A DNA stretch of 64,000 bases from Agelaius tricolor (taxonomy: Eukaryota > Chordata > Aves > Passeriformes > Icteridae): positions 2,683,501-2,747,500 of the forward strand of contig JALJCS010000052.1 of the NCBI GenBank assembly GCA_023055355.1. Reading direction: 5' to 3'. The translations under genes and the position numbers were made by a program. Positions within the stretch are counted from its first letter, which is position 1. Every line of letters begins with the position of its first letter. Of the stretch, positions 23,811-36,944 are shown in pieces. The notes beneath the pieces are model-generated. The model was given only the letters and a program-made list of their open reading frames with translations. It did no database searches and was not told where the DNA came from.

Positions 23811-25896
23811 TCAGCTGTGCCAATCATCAGCTGTGCCTGAAGCTCCAGCTGGTCTCTCCTGGTCTCTTCTGGTCTCTCCAGGTGATCTCCTCTTCCATGG
23901 TGTCTTCAGGCCTTTTAGCAGCAATGGTTCTTCTGAGCCGCCAGATAAACGGAGTTCTGCAGATCTCTCCATGATTCTCTGCTGAAGCGCTATGTTCCTT
24001 TGGGAAGGGCTGTCATCTCTTCTCAGGCCTTGAAGGGCTGCAAGAGACATGAGCAGAGCCACGGTCAGAGCCTGGATCTGCAGGTAGCCAAGGAGGCCTT
24101 CCTGCCAGGGCCATAGCTCCTAACTCTGGCCATGGACAGGAGGCAGCAGGAGACAATGAGATGGGTTAGAAGGTGCTGGCCGCCAATCTCCCCTGCGCGT
24201 CTCCCTGAGATCTCTCTGTGCTTGTCCACACAGGGAGCGAAGCCTGCCGCAGCCAGGCCAGGATTTGCAGTTCCCCCAGCGGCAGCCCCCGCTGTCAGCC
24301 CGCTGCCCGCACTCACCCTCATTGAGGAGCTGGAGCTCTTCCTTGCGGCCCCTCATGACCATCCCGGCCATCCCTGCCAAAACAGAGCCTGTCACGGCCC
24401 CAGCGGCGCAGCTCCCTGCCAGCGCCGCTGCCGGCGCCGCGGCCACACGGGCTGCTGGCCCGGCAGGGCTCAGCCGGGGCCCTTGCCGCACGCTGCCGCC
24501 CCAGGGCGCGGCTGCCAGAGGGCGGCAGCAGCGCCCAGCCCGGCCGGGGCTCCACGGCGCCGGGCCCGGCCGGCGCTGCCGGGGCAGCAGGCGGGGCCGG
24601 GGCCGAGCTGCGGCGGCCCGGGGAGGGAGCCCGGGCTCGGCACTCACCGATGATCCTGACGGCCGCCTCTCGCAGGGGCTCCTGTGGGCTCTGCAGGTAG
24701 CGCAGGGCCCCGCGCAGGTGCTCGGCCGCTCGGCTCCTGTCCTCTGCCAGCTGCAGAGAGCGGCAGGAGGGAAGCGTTGGCGCGGGCTCAGCCCCTGGGC
24801 CGGGCGCTGCCTGCGCCCAGCCCCGGCCTCCCCTGCCCGCACCGCCCTGAGGCGTGGCCACAGCAGCCGCTGGCCAAGGGCTCCCGAGGGGAGGGGGCAG
24901 AGGGACGGCTGCTGCCCGGGGAGCCGCCGTGCCGCCCCGCAGCCCCGCCGGGCCGGGGCTCCATGGGCACCCGCCTCGGGCCCACGGGAGCCTGGAGAAG
25001 AGCCCGCGCGGCCTCTGCCTGCAGCAGCGGCCAGGGGCACAGCTGCCCGGCCCCGCACCCTGAGCACCGCCCTCAGGGGCCTTCTCCAGCCTCAGCCTGG
25101 GCCTTCCAGGCCCTCCTTACCAGCACCTCGCTGAACTTTGACAGCTGCCCCTTCTTCACCAGCTGCTTCAGCTTCCTCCTCTTCAGGAACTTGGCCACAC
25201 CAAGCAGCGTTTCCCGAGAGGCCTGCAGGGCACCAGACACCCACAGATGGCCCCACGGGCCAAGGCACAGGACCCACATCCCTGTGCCAAGGCCTGCACC
25301 AGGCTGCACTCCTGGAGGTGCCAGGGCAGGAGGCAGCCCAGCCCCCTCCCCAAGATCCACCAGCATCACACAAAACCTCACCTTTGCCACACACCGCTTC
25401 TCATCATGGCACTGGAAGAAGAGTGGAAGGAGGCTTTGGCTCAAAACCTTCGCAAGGGGCTTTCTTCCCTCCTCCACTACCGACTCCATCACCCTGAAGA
25501 AGAGCTCAAGGGAGAGCACTTGCACATAGCTGTTGTCCTGGAGGAATGCAAGAGGATCAGGCCTTTACACCAAATACTCCACGCTCACCTGGCCAAAGTT
25601 TCTGGGCAGCAGCCAGTGCCCGCAGCTGGGCACACAGAGCCTTACGTGGTCAAAGAGCAGCAGCAGTGCCTCAGCCAGCTTGGGGGCAGTGGAGCTGGAT
25701 ACCAGCATGTCTGCCTGGAGCACATTTGTCAACACATGCATGGACATGCTGACCACCTTTCCATCGGCCTCACCCAGCAGCTCCAGAAGGCTCTCAGAAA
25801 GGCTGCACATTCTCCTGGCCTGCGTGGAACACAAGGCTGCGCTGCAAAGCCATGGACGGCTGCACCGCCAACACCGCCCTGGCACTGCAAGCCCAC

Positions 25897-25956
<60 letters not shown>

Positions 25957-28900
25957 GCAGGGCCCACAGGCCAAAGGCCTGAGCCAAAGCACTGGGGCAG
26001 CTGAGGCAGGAGAGCTGGGAGCAGCTGCCTCAGCTCCTGAAGCCCTGCACGCCCAAGGGGCTGCTTTGCACAGCGCAGCTTCAGCCGCAGCCCCCTTCTC
26101 ACCATCCAGGGCTCCCTGCTGAGCACCACCAGGCCTCTGAGCGCCAGGCGCCGCCGCTCCCTGCACTCCATCTGCAGGCAACTTGACATCATCTTCACAA
26201 CAGTGCCAGCACATTTCCTCAAGTGCAGGCACTCGAGGACCTGAAAGGCACGGGGCAGTGACAGGGGAACCATCCAGCAGGAGCCCAGAACCCCACAGGG
26301 CCGGGCCCAGGCAGCAGCACAGGGCGTGGCCACTGGCCCAGGCAGCTGTGGCTCTGAGAGGCCAGAGAGCTGCGAGGCAGCTCAGCCAGGCACTGCTGGC
26401 CACCAGGCTCACCTCCACAAGGAATGCCAGCAAGGGCAGATCCCAGCTTGGCTTTTCACTGCTGAGCAGCAGGAGAAGGCGATATGCCACATGCGAACAC
26501 AGTGGGCTCAAGTCATAACGCATCTCCCTGGCAGGGGGAACAAAGGCACCGAGAGCCTGAGGTGGGGGACAAACCTCTCCCAGAACTGACTCACAGAGGC
26601 CTGCTCTTTCCCCAGCATCCCTGCAGGGGATGTGGCTGCTCTGGGAGGTGGCCCCTTCTGGGCACTCTCCTCTCCCAGCCTTTTTCAGCCTCCTTGGCCG
26701 TCCCTCAGTGACGAGCCTCTGTGGCCCATGACCACAGGGACTGCCTGGAGCACAGAGCACAAATGCCGGGGACAGCGGGGACAAGGGGGTCTCACCTGGC
26801 CAGCAGAGCCATGGCATAGTGCTGGCTGTCAGCACACAGCAGCGTCTCCCAGGCACACTTGCGCTCCATAGACATCACCACGTGCTCACACCGCAGTCGG
26901 CAGAGCAGAACCTTCATGGCCTGCACTGCAAACCTGTGTGCAGAGCAAAGCCCAGGTCACACTAGGAGCGCTGGCGCTGGCCCCAAGGGCATGGCAAGGA
27001 CAGGAGGACTGGCACCTGTTAAGCGTGATGGGAAGGCGCTGCTCCTCCTGGCACGCTCCCCAGAAGCTATCAACTTCCTCTGCTGGCGGCTGCTGCGTAG
27101 TGATGACAATATGGAAGAGCAGTGCCAGAAACAGTTGCTCAGAATAAGGGATCATGGCCTTGAGCAACCCGGGCACCTGCACAGTCACTAGAGCTGCCTG
27201 CAAAAGAAGCAGCCAGAGACAGCGCTCAGTGCCAAGGTGTCCATGGGGCAGGGCCCAAGGGCAGGTGCAGGAGGAGCAGCGGGCCTGGTGTCCCCTGAGC
27301 CTGCCCCTAGCCCAGCTTTCAGCCCAGTGACTCCGGCACTGAGAGCACTGAGAGCTACTGCAGAGGCCACCTGGCGGCCCTGAGCATGGGCCCAGAAACT
27401 CACAGCCAGGGCAAAAACGTCCCTGTCGTCCCCAGCAGAGGCGCATGCGCTGTGCAGTGGCCAATCCTCCATTACACGGAGCAGTGTTGGCAGCACTTTC
27501 TCCACTGTTACTCCTGACGAGCCAATGCTTCTCCATATCCTCGCAGCAGCTCTGTGGGATCAGATCTCTGTGTCAGGGGCATCTCAGTCACAGTACCGTG
27601 CCCTGTGCAGCTGTGCGAGTGCAGGTGAAAGAGCCCCGGTGCCCTGGGGGGGCAGGGGGGAGCATTGGCAGCAGGCTCGGGAAACAGAGGGGCCCGAGGC
27701 TCCTGGACCTCTCTGCCTGTCCGGCAGACCCCATAGCACAGGCTGCGCAGGGCCACGGGCCCTAAAGGCTGCTGAGCCCTGAGCTCTCCAGGCACGTGGG
27801 CCCCGTACCTGTCACATGTTGGGGCACAGCGCAGGAGGGTCAGCACCACGTCGGCAGGGTGCTCTTCAGCCAGCCTCACAATGTGGCTGTGCAGCCTGGC
27901 ATCCACAGTGCCATGGGACAGTAGAGTCTGGTGGATGTTTCTTACCATGGCCGGCACCTGGAGGAGGCATGGGGGAGATTTGGAGTGCTGTCCAAGGGAG
28001 CAACTTGCCCAGCTTCCCCCAAGAAGTGCTTCCCTTCCCGCCACACTCTGCTGGCCTCAAAGGCTGAGGGGCCCAGGGACCATGGCTTGAGGGGACACAC
28101 CATCCTGGCAGGCCTCCAGGCCCGGCCCCAGGCTGCTTACCTGCTCCTGAGAAGGAGCAGCACTGTCCTCCAAAAGATCCCTAGTGGGAGAATGAATCCC
28201 AGTGAGAGTGGGCCCGCTGCCAGTATTTGAGATGTCCTCGGTCTCGGCGGTGTTGCTGTTCGTCACGGCCACATCCTCACTCGCTGCCTCGTCTGCCTTT
28301 GCCCTGTCCTCGTTCGTTGCAGCCTCAGAGTCTGCTGAGCGCTCAGCCCAATCTGGGTTGACATCAGGCTCTGCCTGGACCTCGGTCAGCCCCGAGGCAG
28401 GCTGGGCTGTGCCCTCAGCTGCTGTGGGGCCCACCTTTCTAGGTCGTCGAATGCGCAGCAATTTCCCAAACATCTGCAGGAGAATAAAGGGCAGGGAAGC
28501 CAGGCATGCTCCGTGGCATGCTCCAAGCGTGCTGCTGGGCTGAGCAGGGACAGCAGGCCCAGCCCAGCCGGGAGTAACTGCAGGTACCTTCAGGGTTTTG
28601 AGCAAGCGGCTGCGGCCGGCTTCCTGCTCTTGTGTCTTCTCCAGGGCTGCACCTGGCAAAGAGCGAGCGCGGCCAGAGCTGAGGGGCTGCGGGAGAGGCC
28701 GGAGAACACAGCCCAGCCCTGCGCTCCCCAGGCAGGGAGAGCCCCGGCATGACCCAGGCGATGGAGCGCGGCCATTGTGGGCTGTCTGCTCTGCCCCTCG
28801 TCCATCCTGTCCATGGGCATGTCCCCAGGGCATGGGATGGGATGGCATGGGGCCGTGCTGGCTGTAGCCATCAGCCCTATGGCCCAGCTCTGCTACTCAC

Positions 28901-29018
28901 CATCCTGCAGCGTCTGGATCTGCTCCGGGTCTTCAGGCTCTTGTGCTGGGGCGGCTCCAGGCCTTCTCTTTTTTCCCCCCCTGAACACTTTCAACAAGCT
29001 GGGCAATCTGGCTGCCAT
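23811..29018 (-). CDS. MROH family protein, copy 4, 734 aa
   Basis: Exons: 29018-28901, 28652-28588, 28473-28141, 27957-27809, 27551-27404, 27197-27016, 26933-26796, 26527-26413, 26240-26103, 25819-25646, 25537-25382, 25222-25121, 24750-24648, 24373-24317, 24037-23811. The frame is intact. It has Gly15 in place of Glu15, caused by one T-to-C change in the T/C run of exon 1 that keeps the length. Residues 238-239 are Val-Glu, which looks like the family-typical state. Intron 4 carries one extra G. The protein is identical to copy 5. Confidence 0.87.
25898..25954 (+). repeat. CTG microsatellite, 19 triplets (intron 9)
   Basis: This pure run ends with CCG CAG. Length and flanks match the tract of unit 5. 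Confidence 0.97.
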
Positions 29019-31602
29019 GCCAGAGTCTATTCTTGAGGGTGCCTTCAAGAGAGATGCCTCAGGATATCACCAAGTCAACAACTGCGCTTGTGCCTTCAAG
29101 GCACCTGTGACAGACAAGCCTCAGGAAGGCTGCAGGACAGCAAGTCCTGCACTGTGGTCTTGAGGGCTCCTGCCACAATGACAGGAGACTCCTCCTAAGC
29201 CATTCAGGTGACCAAATCCCACCGTCTGGACCTGATGGCGCTGGCCGCAGGAATGGCAGACGCCTCGGAAAAGCTCCGAGTCACAGAGTCCCGCAGGCTG
29301 GCCTCGAGCTCAGCTGCGGGAATGACGCTGCGGAAAAGCTCCGGCTGAGACGGGAAGGAGCGAGCTGTGCGGGGGCTCCTCACGGCACCGCTCTGTCCCC
29401 TTCTGTCCCGTCGCCTGTTCCGAGCACCCGGGCAAGCTTCTATTTCCCACGTGTCACAAAGGGCCCTTGGTCACCGGCTTCCATTCCATGCAACGCCGAC
29501 CCTGCTGCAGCGTGCCAGCCAGGGCCCTTGCACACACTGCCGCCTGCCCCGGGGCCGCCCCCAGCCCGGCCAAAGTGGCCCAGGCTGGAAGCAATCCCTG
29601 CGCCCACGTGTCTCAGGCAGCCCCACAGGATCTCTTGCAACTGCTCCAAACATCAGCAAATGCTGCCCTGCTCTGTGGGCTCGGGCCAGTTCAGAATCCT
29701 CACTTCAGGAAAGCTTTACTTCCCATTGCTCAACTCAAGCACTTGCAAAAGTTGCAAACTTCTCCAATGAATAGCCACGAGAATGGGAATGCTTTGGAAG
29801 TTTCTTCCCTTCTCAAAGCAGCAACTCCTTTGCCTTAACATCATCCACTGCAAGTCACTTGACCAAACATAACACTACACAGAGCCAAAAAGAAGGCCAT
29901 TCTTTGATTGGCAAGTGCTTTTCCAAGAAGGGATGATCATCTCCTCATTCTCTTAAAGGAATAAAAGCTCTCAAGAAATGAAAGACCACTCAGCGTTACA
30001 AGAGTAACCCAAACAAATGAGTAGATGGTAAAAGGGCTAATCCTCCCCCAGTACAGATATCTAAGTGGCCAAGAAAGTACAGCTCTCCCCTCTTGTTCCC
30101 TGCAGGAGAAACAGGACCAGGAAAAGAAATAGTCACAGAGATTTTTTTCTGCCCTCCAGAACCAAAGCTGTGCCAAAGCACAGATGCTGCCTTCAAAGGG
30201 ACTCAAATTCAAGCCCAGACCTCTCACCTTCCAGAAAACTCCTTCCCCAAAACCCACCCCCCCAAACACCCCCACAGAAGCCCTCAACACCCTGCCAGGA
30301 CCCCCAGCTCTGCCCGTCCCTCCGCAGAGCTTTCCCAGCCTCCAGCAGGGCCCCTGCTTCCCTGCACCTGCCGTGGGATGGCACTCAGGAGGATCTGCTC
30401 CAAGGCCTTCCCTGGCTTGGAGCAAAGCCAGCCTGCCAGGCCTATGGTTCCTGGGTCATCCTTGCCAGCCAGCCTTCCCGTGCACGGCTCTTCCATGGGC
30501 ACATCTGCGCTCAGCTCGCACTTCTCCACTCTGGCAGGCCTGCTGGGAAAGGATCCAGAGCAGCCTGGCAAGCTCTTTCTCCAGCTCCTTCTTCACTCTT
30601 GGGGGAGCTAGAACATCCCACAGGAAAGACACTGCTGCCACAAGAACTGGGTGGCATCGGGCAGCTCTGGGGAGACCCCTCAGCACTGCTGTATCCTGAG
30701 GGAACGCTGCTGGCCATCTCCTGTGCGTATCCGCAAAAGCTTCAAATCAGCTGCCTCAGCTTCCAGGGCCTCTCTTGGCCAGCATCCTGATGTGGATGCA
30801 GGGCTGCTGCCAGGCGCCGCTGGCACCCAGTGGGACAGGACCGGCTGTCTCGTGTCCACGCAGCAGCCCTGACACACAGCCAGGGCCATGCCGAAAGCAG
30901 ACAAACGCTCCCGGCTCAGCAGAGAGGAGCAAGGAGCACCGGGCTGCTCTCAGCCTATCGCAGCATGCTGCTCCAGTGGGAGGGGCAGGCCGGCCACCCA
31001 CATGCAGGCCATGCCCTGCGTCAAAAGGACGGGCATTTTGTCCTTTTCATCCCTCCAGCCCAGAACCAGGCCTGACATCTCCTCCTCTGGAATGGAGCTT
31101 TTCCCGTTACAACGTCATCTCACGCTTGGCCAGTGCGTGAGATGAGGCTGCAATGACTTGTGATACTCCCTCCATGCCAAGCACAGCTCCATTGTGGCAC
31201 AGCTTCCCATCCATTGACCAGTCCATTGTTTCCCTCAAGGGTCAAATTCCCACCAGTTAAACCATAAGGTTTCCTTCATTGTCTGTTCTTCATTATCTTG
31301 TTGACACGCACAACAGCGTGTGTCCAAATATGGCAGGGCCTTTGACACCACTTTGGTCCTGACACACAGGCTCCTTGTGCCACTGCTGGCCTCCAGTGTG
31401 CTCAGCAAGATCTGGAACTGCACAGTGCTCTGCAACTGCACCTTCAGCACAGGGACCTTTCCAGCCTGGCCTGCCCTTGTTCCTCTGGCTCTGTGCACAA
31501 AACACGGCGTGGCAGAGAACGGCAGCAGGGGCCTGTGTGTCCCAGGGCCCCGGATTTGCTTCACCTCCACAGGCATGCGGGCAAAGTGAAGAAGCCAAAC
31601 TG
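29019..31602. other. Spacer between copy 4 and copy 5, 2584 bp
   Basis: Same layout; the G-quadruplex-type tract is at 30245-30273. With the copy 5/6 spacer it shares 'ggcgccg' and 'cagtggg' near 30815-30835. Confidence 0.6.
29208..29458 (-). promoter_or_regulatory. Candidate promoter / 5' UTR of copy 4
   Basis: Same CpG-rich element. The duplicated motif is at 29343-29331 and 29278-29266, and the E-box at 29448-29453. Confidence 0.35.
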
Positions 31603-31608
31603 TTTATT
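31603..31608 (-). promoter_or_regulatory. Poly(A) signal AATAAA of copy 5
   Basis: AATAAA on the gene strand, 129 bp past the stop codon at 31737-31739. Confidence 0.7.
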
Positions 31609-31736
31609 CACGGAAGGCCAAGCAAAGGGAGGAGTGGTGAGGGAAGAAAGGGGACGGGCAGGGTCTGAGGGCTGGGGAGGCACGCAGTTGTCAACAGGCA
31701 GGGAGAAGGCAGGAGCTATGGCAACTTCCCACAGGC

Positions 31737-33822
31737 TCAGCTGTGCCAATCATCAGCTGTGCCTGAAGCTCCAGCTGGTCTCTCCTGGTCTCTTCTGGTC
31801 TCTCCAGGTGATCTCCTCTTCCATGGTGTCTTCAGGCCTTTTAGCAGCAATGGTTCTTCTGAGCCGCCAGATAAACGGAGTTCTGCAGATCTCTCCATGA
31901 TTCTCTGCTGAAGCGCTATGTTCCTTTGGGAAGGGCTGTCATCTCTTCTCAGGCCTTGAAGGGCTGCAAGAGACATGAGCAGAGCCACGGTCAGAGCCTG
32001 GATCTGCAGGTAGCCAAGGAGGCCTTCCTGCCAGGGCCATAGCTCCTAACTCTGGCCATGGACAGGAGGCAGCAGGAGACAATGAGATGGGTTAGAAGGT
32101 GCTGGCCGCCAATCTCCCCTGCGCGTCTCCCTGAGATCTCTCTGTGCTTGTCCACACAGGGAGCGAAGCCTGCCGCAGCCAGGCCAGGATTTGCAGTTCC
32201 CCCAGCGGCAGCCCCCGCTGTCAGCCCGCTGCCCGCACTCACCCTCATTGAGGAGCTGGAGCTCTTCCTTGCGGCCCCTCATGACCATCCCGGCCATCCC
32301 TGCCAAAACAGAGCCTGTCACGGCCCCAGCGGCGCAGCTCCCTGCCAGCGCCGCTGCCGGCGCCGCGGCCACACGGGCTGCTGGCCCGGCAGGGCTCAGC
32401 CGGGGCCCTTGCCGCACGCTGCCGCCCCAGGGCGCGGCTGCCAGAGGGCGGCAGCAGCGCCCAGCCCGGCCGGGGCTCCACGGCGCCGGGCCCGGCCGGC
32501 GCTGCCGGGGCAGCAGGCGGGGCCGGGGCCGAGCTGCGGCGGCCCGGGGAGGGAGCCCGGGCTCGGCACTCACCGATGATCCTGACGGCCGCCTCTCGCA
32601 GGGGCTCCTGTGGGCTCTGCAGGTAGCGCAGGGCCCCGCGCAGGTGCTCGGCCGCTCGGCTCCTGTCCTCTGCCAGCTGCAGAGAGCGGCAGGAGGGAAG
32701 CGTTGGCGCGGGCTCAGCCCCTGGGCCGGGCGCTGCCTGCGCCCAGCCCCGGCCTCCCCTGCCCGCACCGCCCTGAGGCGTGGCCACAGCAGCCGCTGGC
32801 CAAGGGCTCCCGAGGGGAGGGGGCAGAGGGACGGCTGCTGCCCGGGGAGCCGCCGTGCCGCCCCGCAGCCCCGCCGGGCCGGGGCTCCATGGGCACCCGC
32901 CTCGGGCCCACGGGAGCCTGGAGAAGAGCCCGCGCGGCCTCTGCCTGCAGCAGCGGCCAGGGGCACAGCTGCCCGGCCCCGCACCCTGAGCACCGCCCTC
33001 AGGGGCCTTCTCCAGCCTCAGCCTGGGCCTTCCAGGCCCTCCTTACCAGCACCTCGCTGAACTTTGACAGCTGCCCCTTCTTCACCAGCTGCTTCAGCTT
33101 CCTCCTCTTCAGGAACTTGGCCACACCAAGCAGCGTTTCCCGAGAGGCCTGCAGGGCACCAGACACCCACAGATGGCCCCACGGGCCAAGGCACAGGACC
33201 CACATCCCTGTGCCAAGGCCTGCACCAGGCTGCACTCCTGGAGGTGCCAGGGCAGGAGGCAGCCCAGCCCCCTCCCCAAGATCCACCAGCATCACACAAA
33301 ACCTCACCTTTGCCACACACCGCTTCTCATCATGGCACTGGAAGAAGAGTGGAAGGAGGCTTTGGCTCAAAACCTTCGCAAGGGGCTTTCTTCCCTCCTC
33401 CACTACCGACTCCATCACCCTGAAGAAGAGCTCAAGGGAGAGCACTTGCACATAGCTGTTGTCCTGGAGGAATGCAAGAGGATCAGGCCTTTACACCAAA
33501 TACTCCACGCTCACCTGGCCAAAGTTTCTGGGCAGCAGCCAGTGCCCGCAGCTGGGCACACAGAGCCTTACGTGGTCAAAGAGCAGCAGCAGTGCCTCAG
33601 CCAGCTTGGGGGCAGTGGAGCTGGATACCAGCATGTCTGCCTGGAGCACATTTGTCAACACATGCATGGACATGCTGACCACCTTTCCATCGGCCTCACC
33701 CAGCAGCTCCAGAAGGCTCTCAGAAAGGCTGCACATTCTCCTGGCCTGCGTGGAACACAAGGCTGCGCTGCAAAGCCATGGACGGCTGCACCGCCAACAC
33801 CGCCCTGGCACTGCAAGCCCAC

Positions 33823-33882
<60 letters not shown>

Positions 33883-36800
33883 GCAGGGCCCACAGGCCAA
33901 AGGCCTGAGCCAAAGCACTGGGGCAGCTGAGGCAGGAGAGCTGGGAGCAGCTGCCTCAGCTCCTGAAGCCCTGCACGCCCAAGGGGCTGCTTTGCACAGC
34001 GCAGCTTCAGCCGCAGCCCCCTTCTCACCATCCAGGGCTCCCTGCTGAGCACCACCAGGCCTCTGAGCGCCAGGCGCCGCCGCTCCCTGCACTCCATCTG
34101 CAGGCAACTTGACATCATCTTCACAACAGTGCCAGCACATTTCCTCAAGTGCAGGCACTCGAGGACCTGAAAGGCACGGGGCAGTGACAGGGGAACCATC
34201 CAGCAGGAGCCCAGAACCCCACAGGGCCGGGCCCAGGCAGCAGCACAGGGCGTGGCCACTGGCCCAGGCAGCTGTGGCTCTGAGAGGCCAGAGAGCTGCG
34301 AGGCAGCTCAGCCAGGCACTGCTGGCCACCAGGCTCACCTCCACAAGGAATGCCAGCAAGGGCAGATCCCAGCTTGGCTTTTCACTGCTGAGCAGCAGGA
34401 GAAGGCGATATGCCACATGCGAACACAGTGGGCTCAAGTCATAACGCATCTCCCTGGCAGGGGGAACAAAGGCACCGAGAGCCTGAGGTGGGGGACAAAC
34501 CTCTCCCAGAACTGACTCACAGAGGCCTGCTCTTTCCCCAGCATCCCTGCAGGGGATGTGGCTGCTCTGGGAGGTGGCCCCTTCTGGGCACTCTCCTCTC
34601 CCAGCCTTTTTCAGCCTCCTTGGCCGTCCCTCAGTGACGAGCCTCTGTGGCCCATGACCACAGGGACTGCCTGGAGCACAGAGCACAAATGCCGGGGACA
34701 GCGGGGACAAGGGGGTCTCACCTGGCCAGCAGAGCCATGGCATAGTGCTGGCTGTCAGCACACAGCAGCGTCTCCCAGGCACACTTGCGCTCCATAGACA
34801 TCACCACGTGCTCACACCGCAGTCGGCAGAGCAGAACCTTCATGGCCTGCACTGCAAACCTGTGTGCAGAGCAAAGCCCAGGTCACACTAGGAGCGCTGG
34901 CGCTGGCCCCAAGGGCATGGCAAGGACAGGAGGACTGGCACCTGTTAAGCGTGATGGGAAGGCGCTGCTCCTCCTGGCACGCTCCCCAGAAGCTATCAAC
35001 TTCCTCTGCTGGCGGCTGCTGCGTAGTGATGACAATATGGAAGAGCAGTGCCAGAAACAGTTGCTCAGAATAAGGGATCATGGCCTTGAGCAACCCGGGC
35101 ACCTGCACAGTCACTAGAGCTGCCTGCAAAAGAAGCAGCCAGAGACAGCGCTCAGTGCCAAGGTGTCCATGGGGCAGGGCCCAAGGGCAGGTGCAGGAGG
35201 AGCAGCGGGCCTGGTGTCCCCTGAGCCTGCCCCTAGCCCAGCTTTCAGCCCAGTGACTCCGGCACTGAGAGCACTGAGAGCTACTGCAGAGGCCACCTGG
35301 CGGCCCTGAGCATGGGCCCAGAAACTCACAGCCAGGGCAAAAACGTCCCTGTCGTCCCCAGCAGAGGCGCATGCGCTGTGCAGTGGCCAATCCTCCATTA
35401 CACGGAGCAGTGTTGGCAGCACTTTCTCCACTGTTACTCCTGACGAGCCAATGCTTCTCCATATCCTCGCAGCAGCTCTGTGGGATCAGATCTCTGTGTC
35501 AGGGGCATCTCAGTCACAGTACCGTGCCCTGTGCAGCTGTGCGAGTGCAGGTGAAAGAGCCCCGGTGCCCTGGGGGGGCAGGGGGGAGCATTGGCAGCAG
35601 GCTCGGGAAACAGAGGGGCCCGAGGCTCCTGGACCTCTCTGCCTGTCCGGCAGACCCCATAGCACAGGCTGCGCAGGGCCACGGGCCCTAAAGGCTGCTG
35701 AGCCCTGAGCTCTCCAGGCACGTGGGCCCCGTACCTGTCACATGTTGGGGCACAGCGCAGGAGGGTCAGCACCACGTCGGCAGGGTGCTCTTCAGCCAGC
35801 CTCACAATGTGGCTGTGCAGCCTGGCATCCACAGTGCCATGGGACAGTAGAGTCTGGTGGATGTTTCTTACCATGGCCGGCACCTGGAGGAGGCATGGGG
35901 GAGATTTGGAGTGCTGTCCAAGGGAGCAACTTGCCCAGCTTCCCCCAAGAAGTGCTTCCCTTCCCGCCACACTCTGCTGGCCTCAAAGGCTGAGGGGCCC
36001 AGGGACCATGGCTTGAGGGGACACACCATCCTGGCAGGCCTCCAGGCCCGGCCCCAGGCTGCTTACCTGCTCCTGAGAAGGAGCAGCACTGTCCTCCAAA
36101 AGATCCCTAGTGGGAGAATGAATCCCAGTGAGAGTGGGCCCGCTGCCAGTATTTGAGATGTCCTCGGTCTCGGCGGTGTTGCTGTTCGTCACGGCCACAT
36201 CCTCACTCGCTGCCTCGTCTGCCTTTGCCCTGTCCTCGTTCGTTGCAGCCTCAGAGTCTGCTGAGCGCTCAGCCCAATCTGGGTTGACATCAGGCTCTGC
36301 CTGGACCTCGGTCAGCCCCGAGGCAGGCTGGGCTGTGCCCTCAGCTGCTGTGGGGCCCACCTTTCTAGGTCGTCGAATGCGCAGCAATTTCCCAAACATC
36401 TGCAGGAGAATAAAGGGCAGGGAAGCCAGGCATGCTCCGTGGCATGCTCCAAGCGTGCTGCTGGGCTGAGCAGGGACAGCAGGCCCAGCCCAGCCGGGAG
36501 TAACTGCAGGTACCTTCAGGGTTTTGAGCAAGCGGCTGCGGCCGGCTTCCTGCTCTTGTGTCTTCTCCAGGGCTGCACCTGGCAAAGAGCGAGCGCGGCC
36601 AGAGCTGAGGGGCTGCGGGAGAGGCCGGAGAACACAGCCCAGCCCTGCGCTCCCCAGGCAGGGAGAGCCCCGGCATGACCCAGGCGATGGAGCGCGGCCA
36701 TTGTGGGCTGTCTGCTCTGCCCCTCGTCCATCCTGTCCATGGGCATGTCCCCAGGGCATGGGATGGGATGGCATGGGGCCGTGCTGGCTGTAGCCATCAG

Positions 36801-36944
36801 CCCTATGGCCCAGCTCTGCTACTCACCATCCTGCAGCGTCTGGATCTGCTCCGGGTCTTCAGGCTCTTGTGCTGGGGCGGCTCCAGGCCTTCTCTTTTTT
36901 CCCCCCCTGAACACTTTCAACAAGCTGGGCAATCTGGCTGCCAT
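31737..36944 (-). CDS. MROH family protein, copy 5, 734 aa (same as copy 4)
   Basis: Exons: 36944-36827, 36578-36514, 36399-36067, 35883-35735, 35477-35330, 35123-34942, 34859-34722, 34453-34339, 34166-34029, 33745-33572, 33463-33308, 33148-33047, 32676-32574, 32299-32243, 31963-31737. I see no difference from copy 4 in exons, introns or spacer. If both are real they would give indistinguishable transcripts. Confidence 0.86.
33824..33880 (+). repeat. CTG microsatellite, 19 triplets (intron 9)
   Basis: This pure run ends with CCG CAG. It has the same triplet count as unit 4. That is notable for such a changeable tract and supports a very recent copy event. Confidence 0.97.

Larger units (their letters stand above)
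23773..31698 (-). repeat. Tandem unit 4 (7926 bp), apparently identical to unit 5
   Basis: Markers are Gly15, Pro72, Val93 and Val238-Glu239, a seven-G run with 'ctcggg' in intron 4, 'ggtaaaag' in the spacer and 'ggcgccgctggcacccagtggg' split markers near 30815-30835. Every marker and the CTG count (19) are the same in unit 5. I found no difference between the two units by eye. Confidence 0.97.
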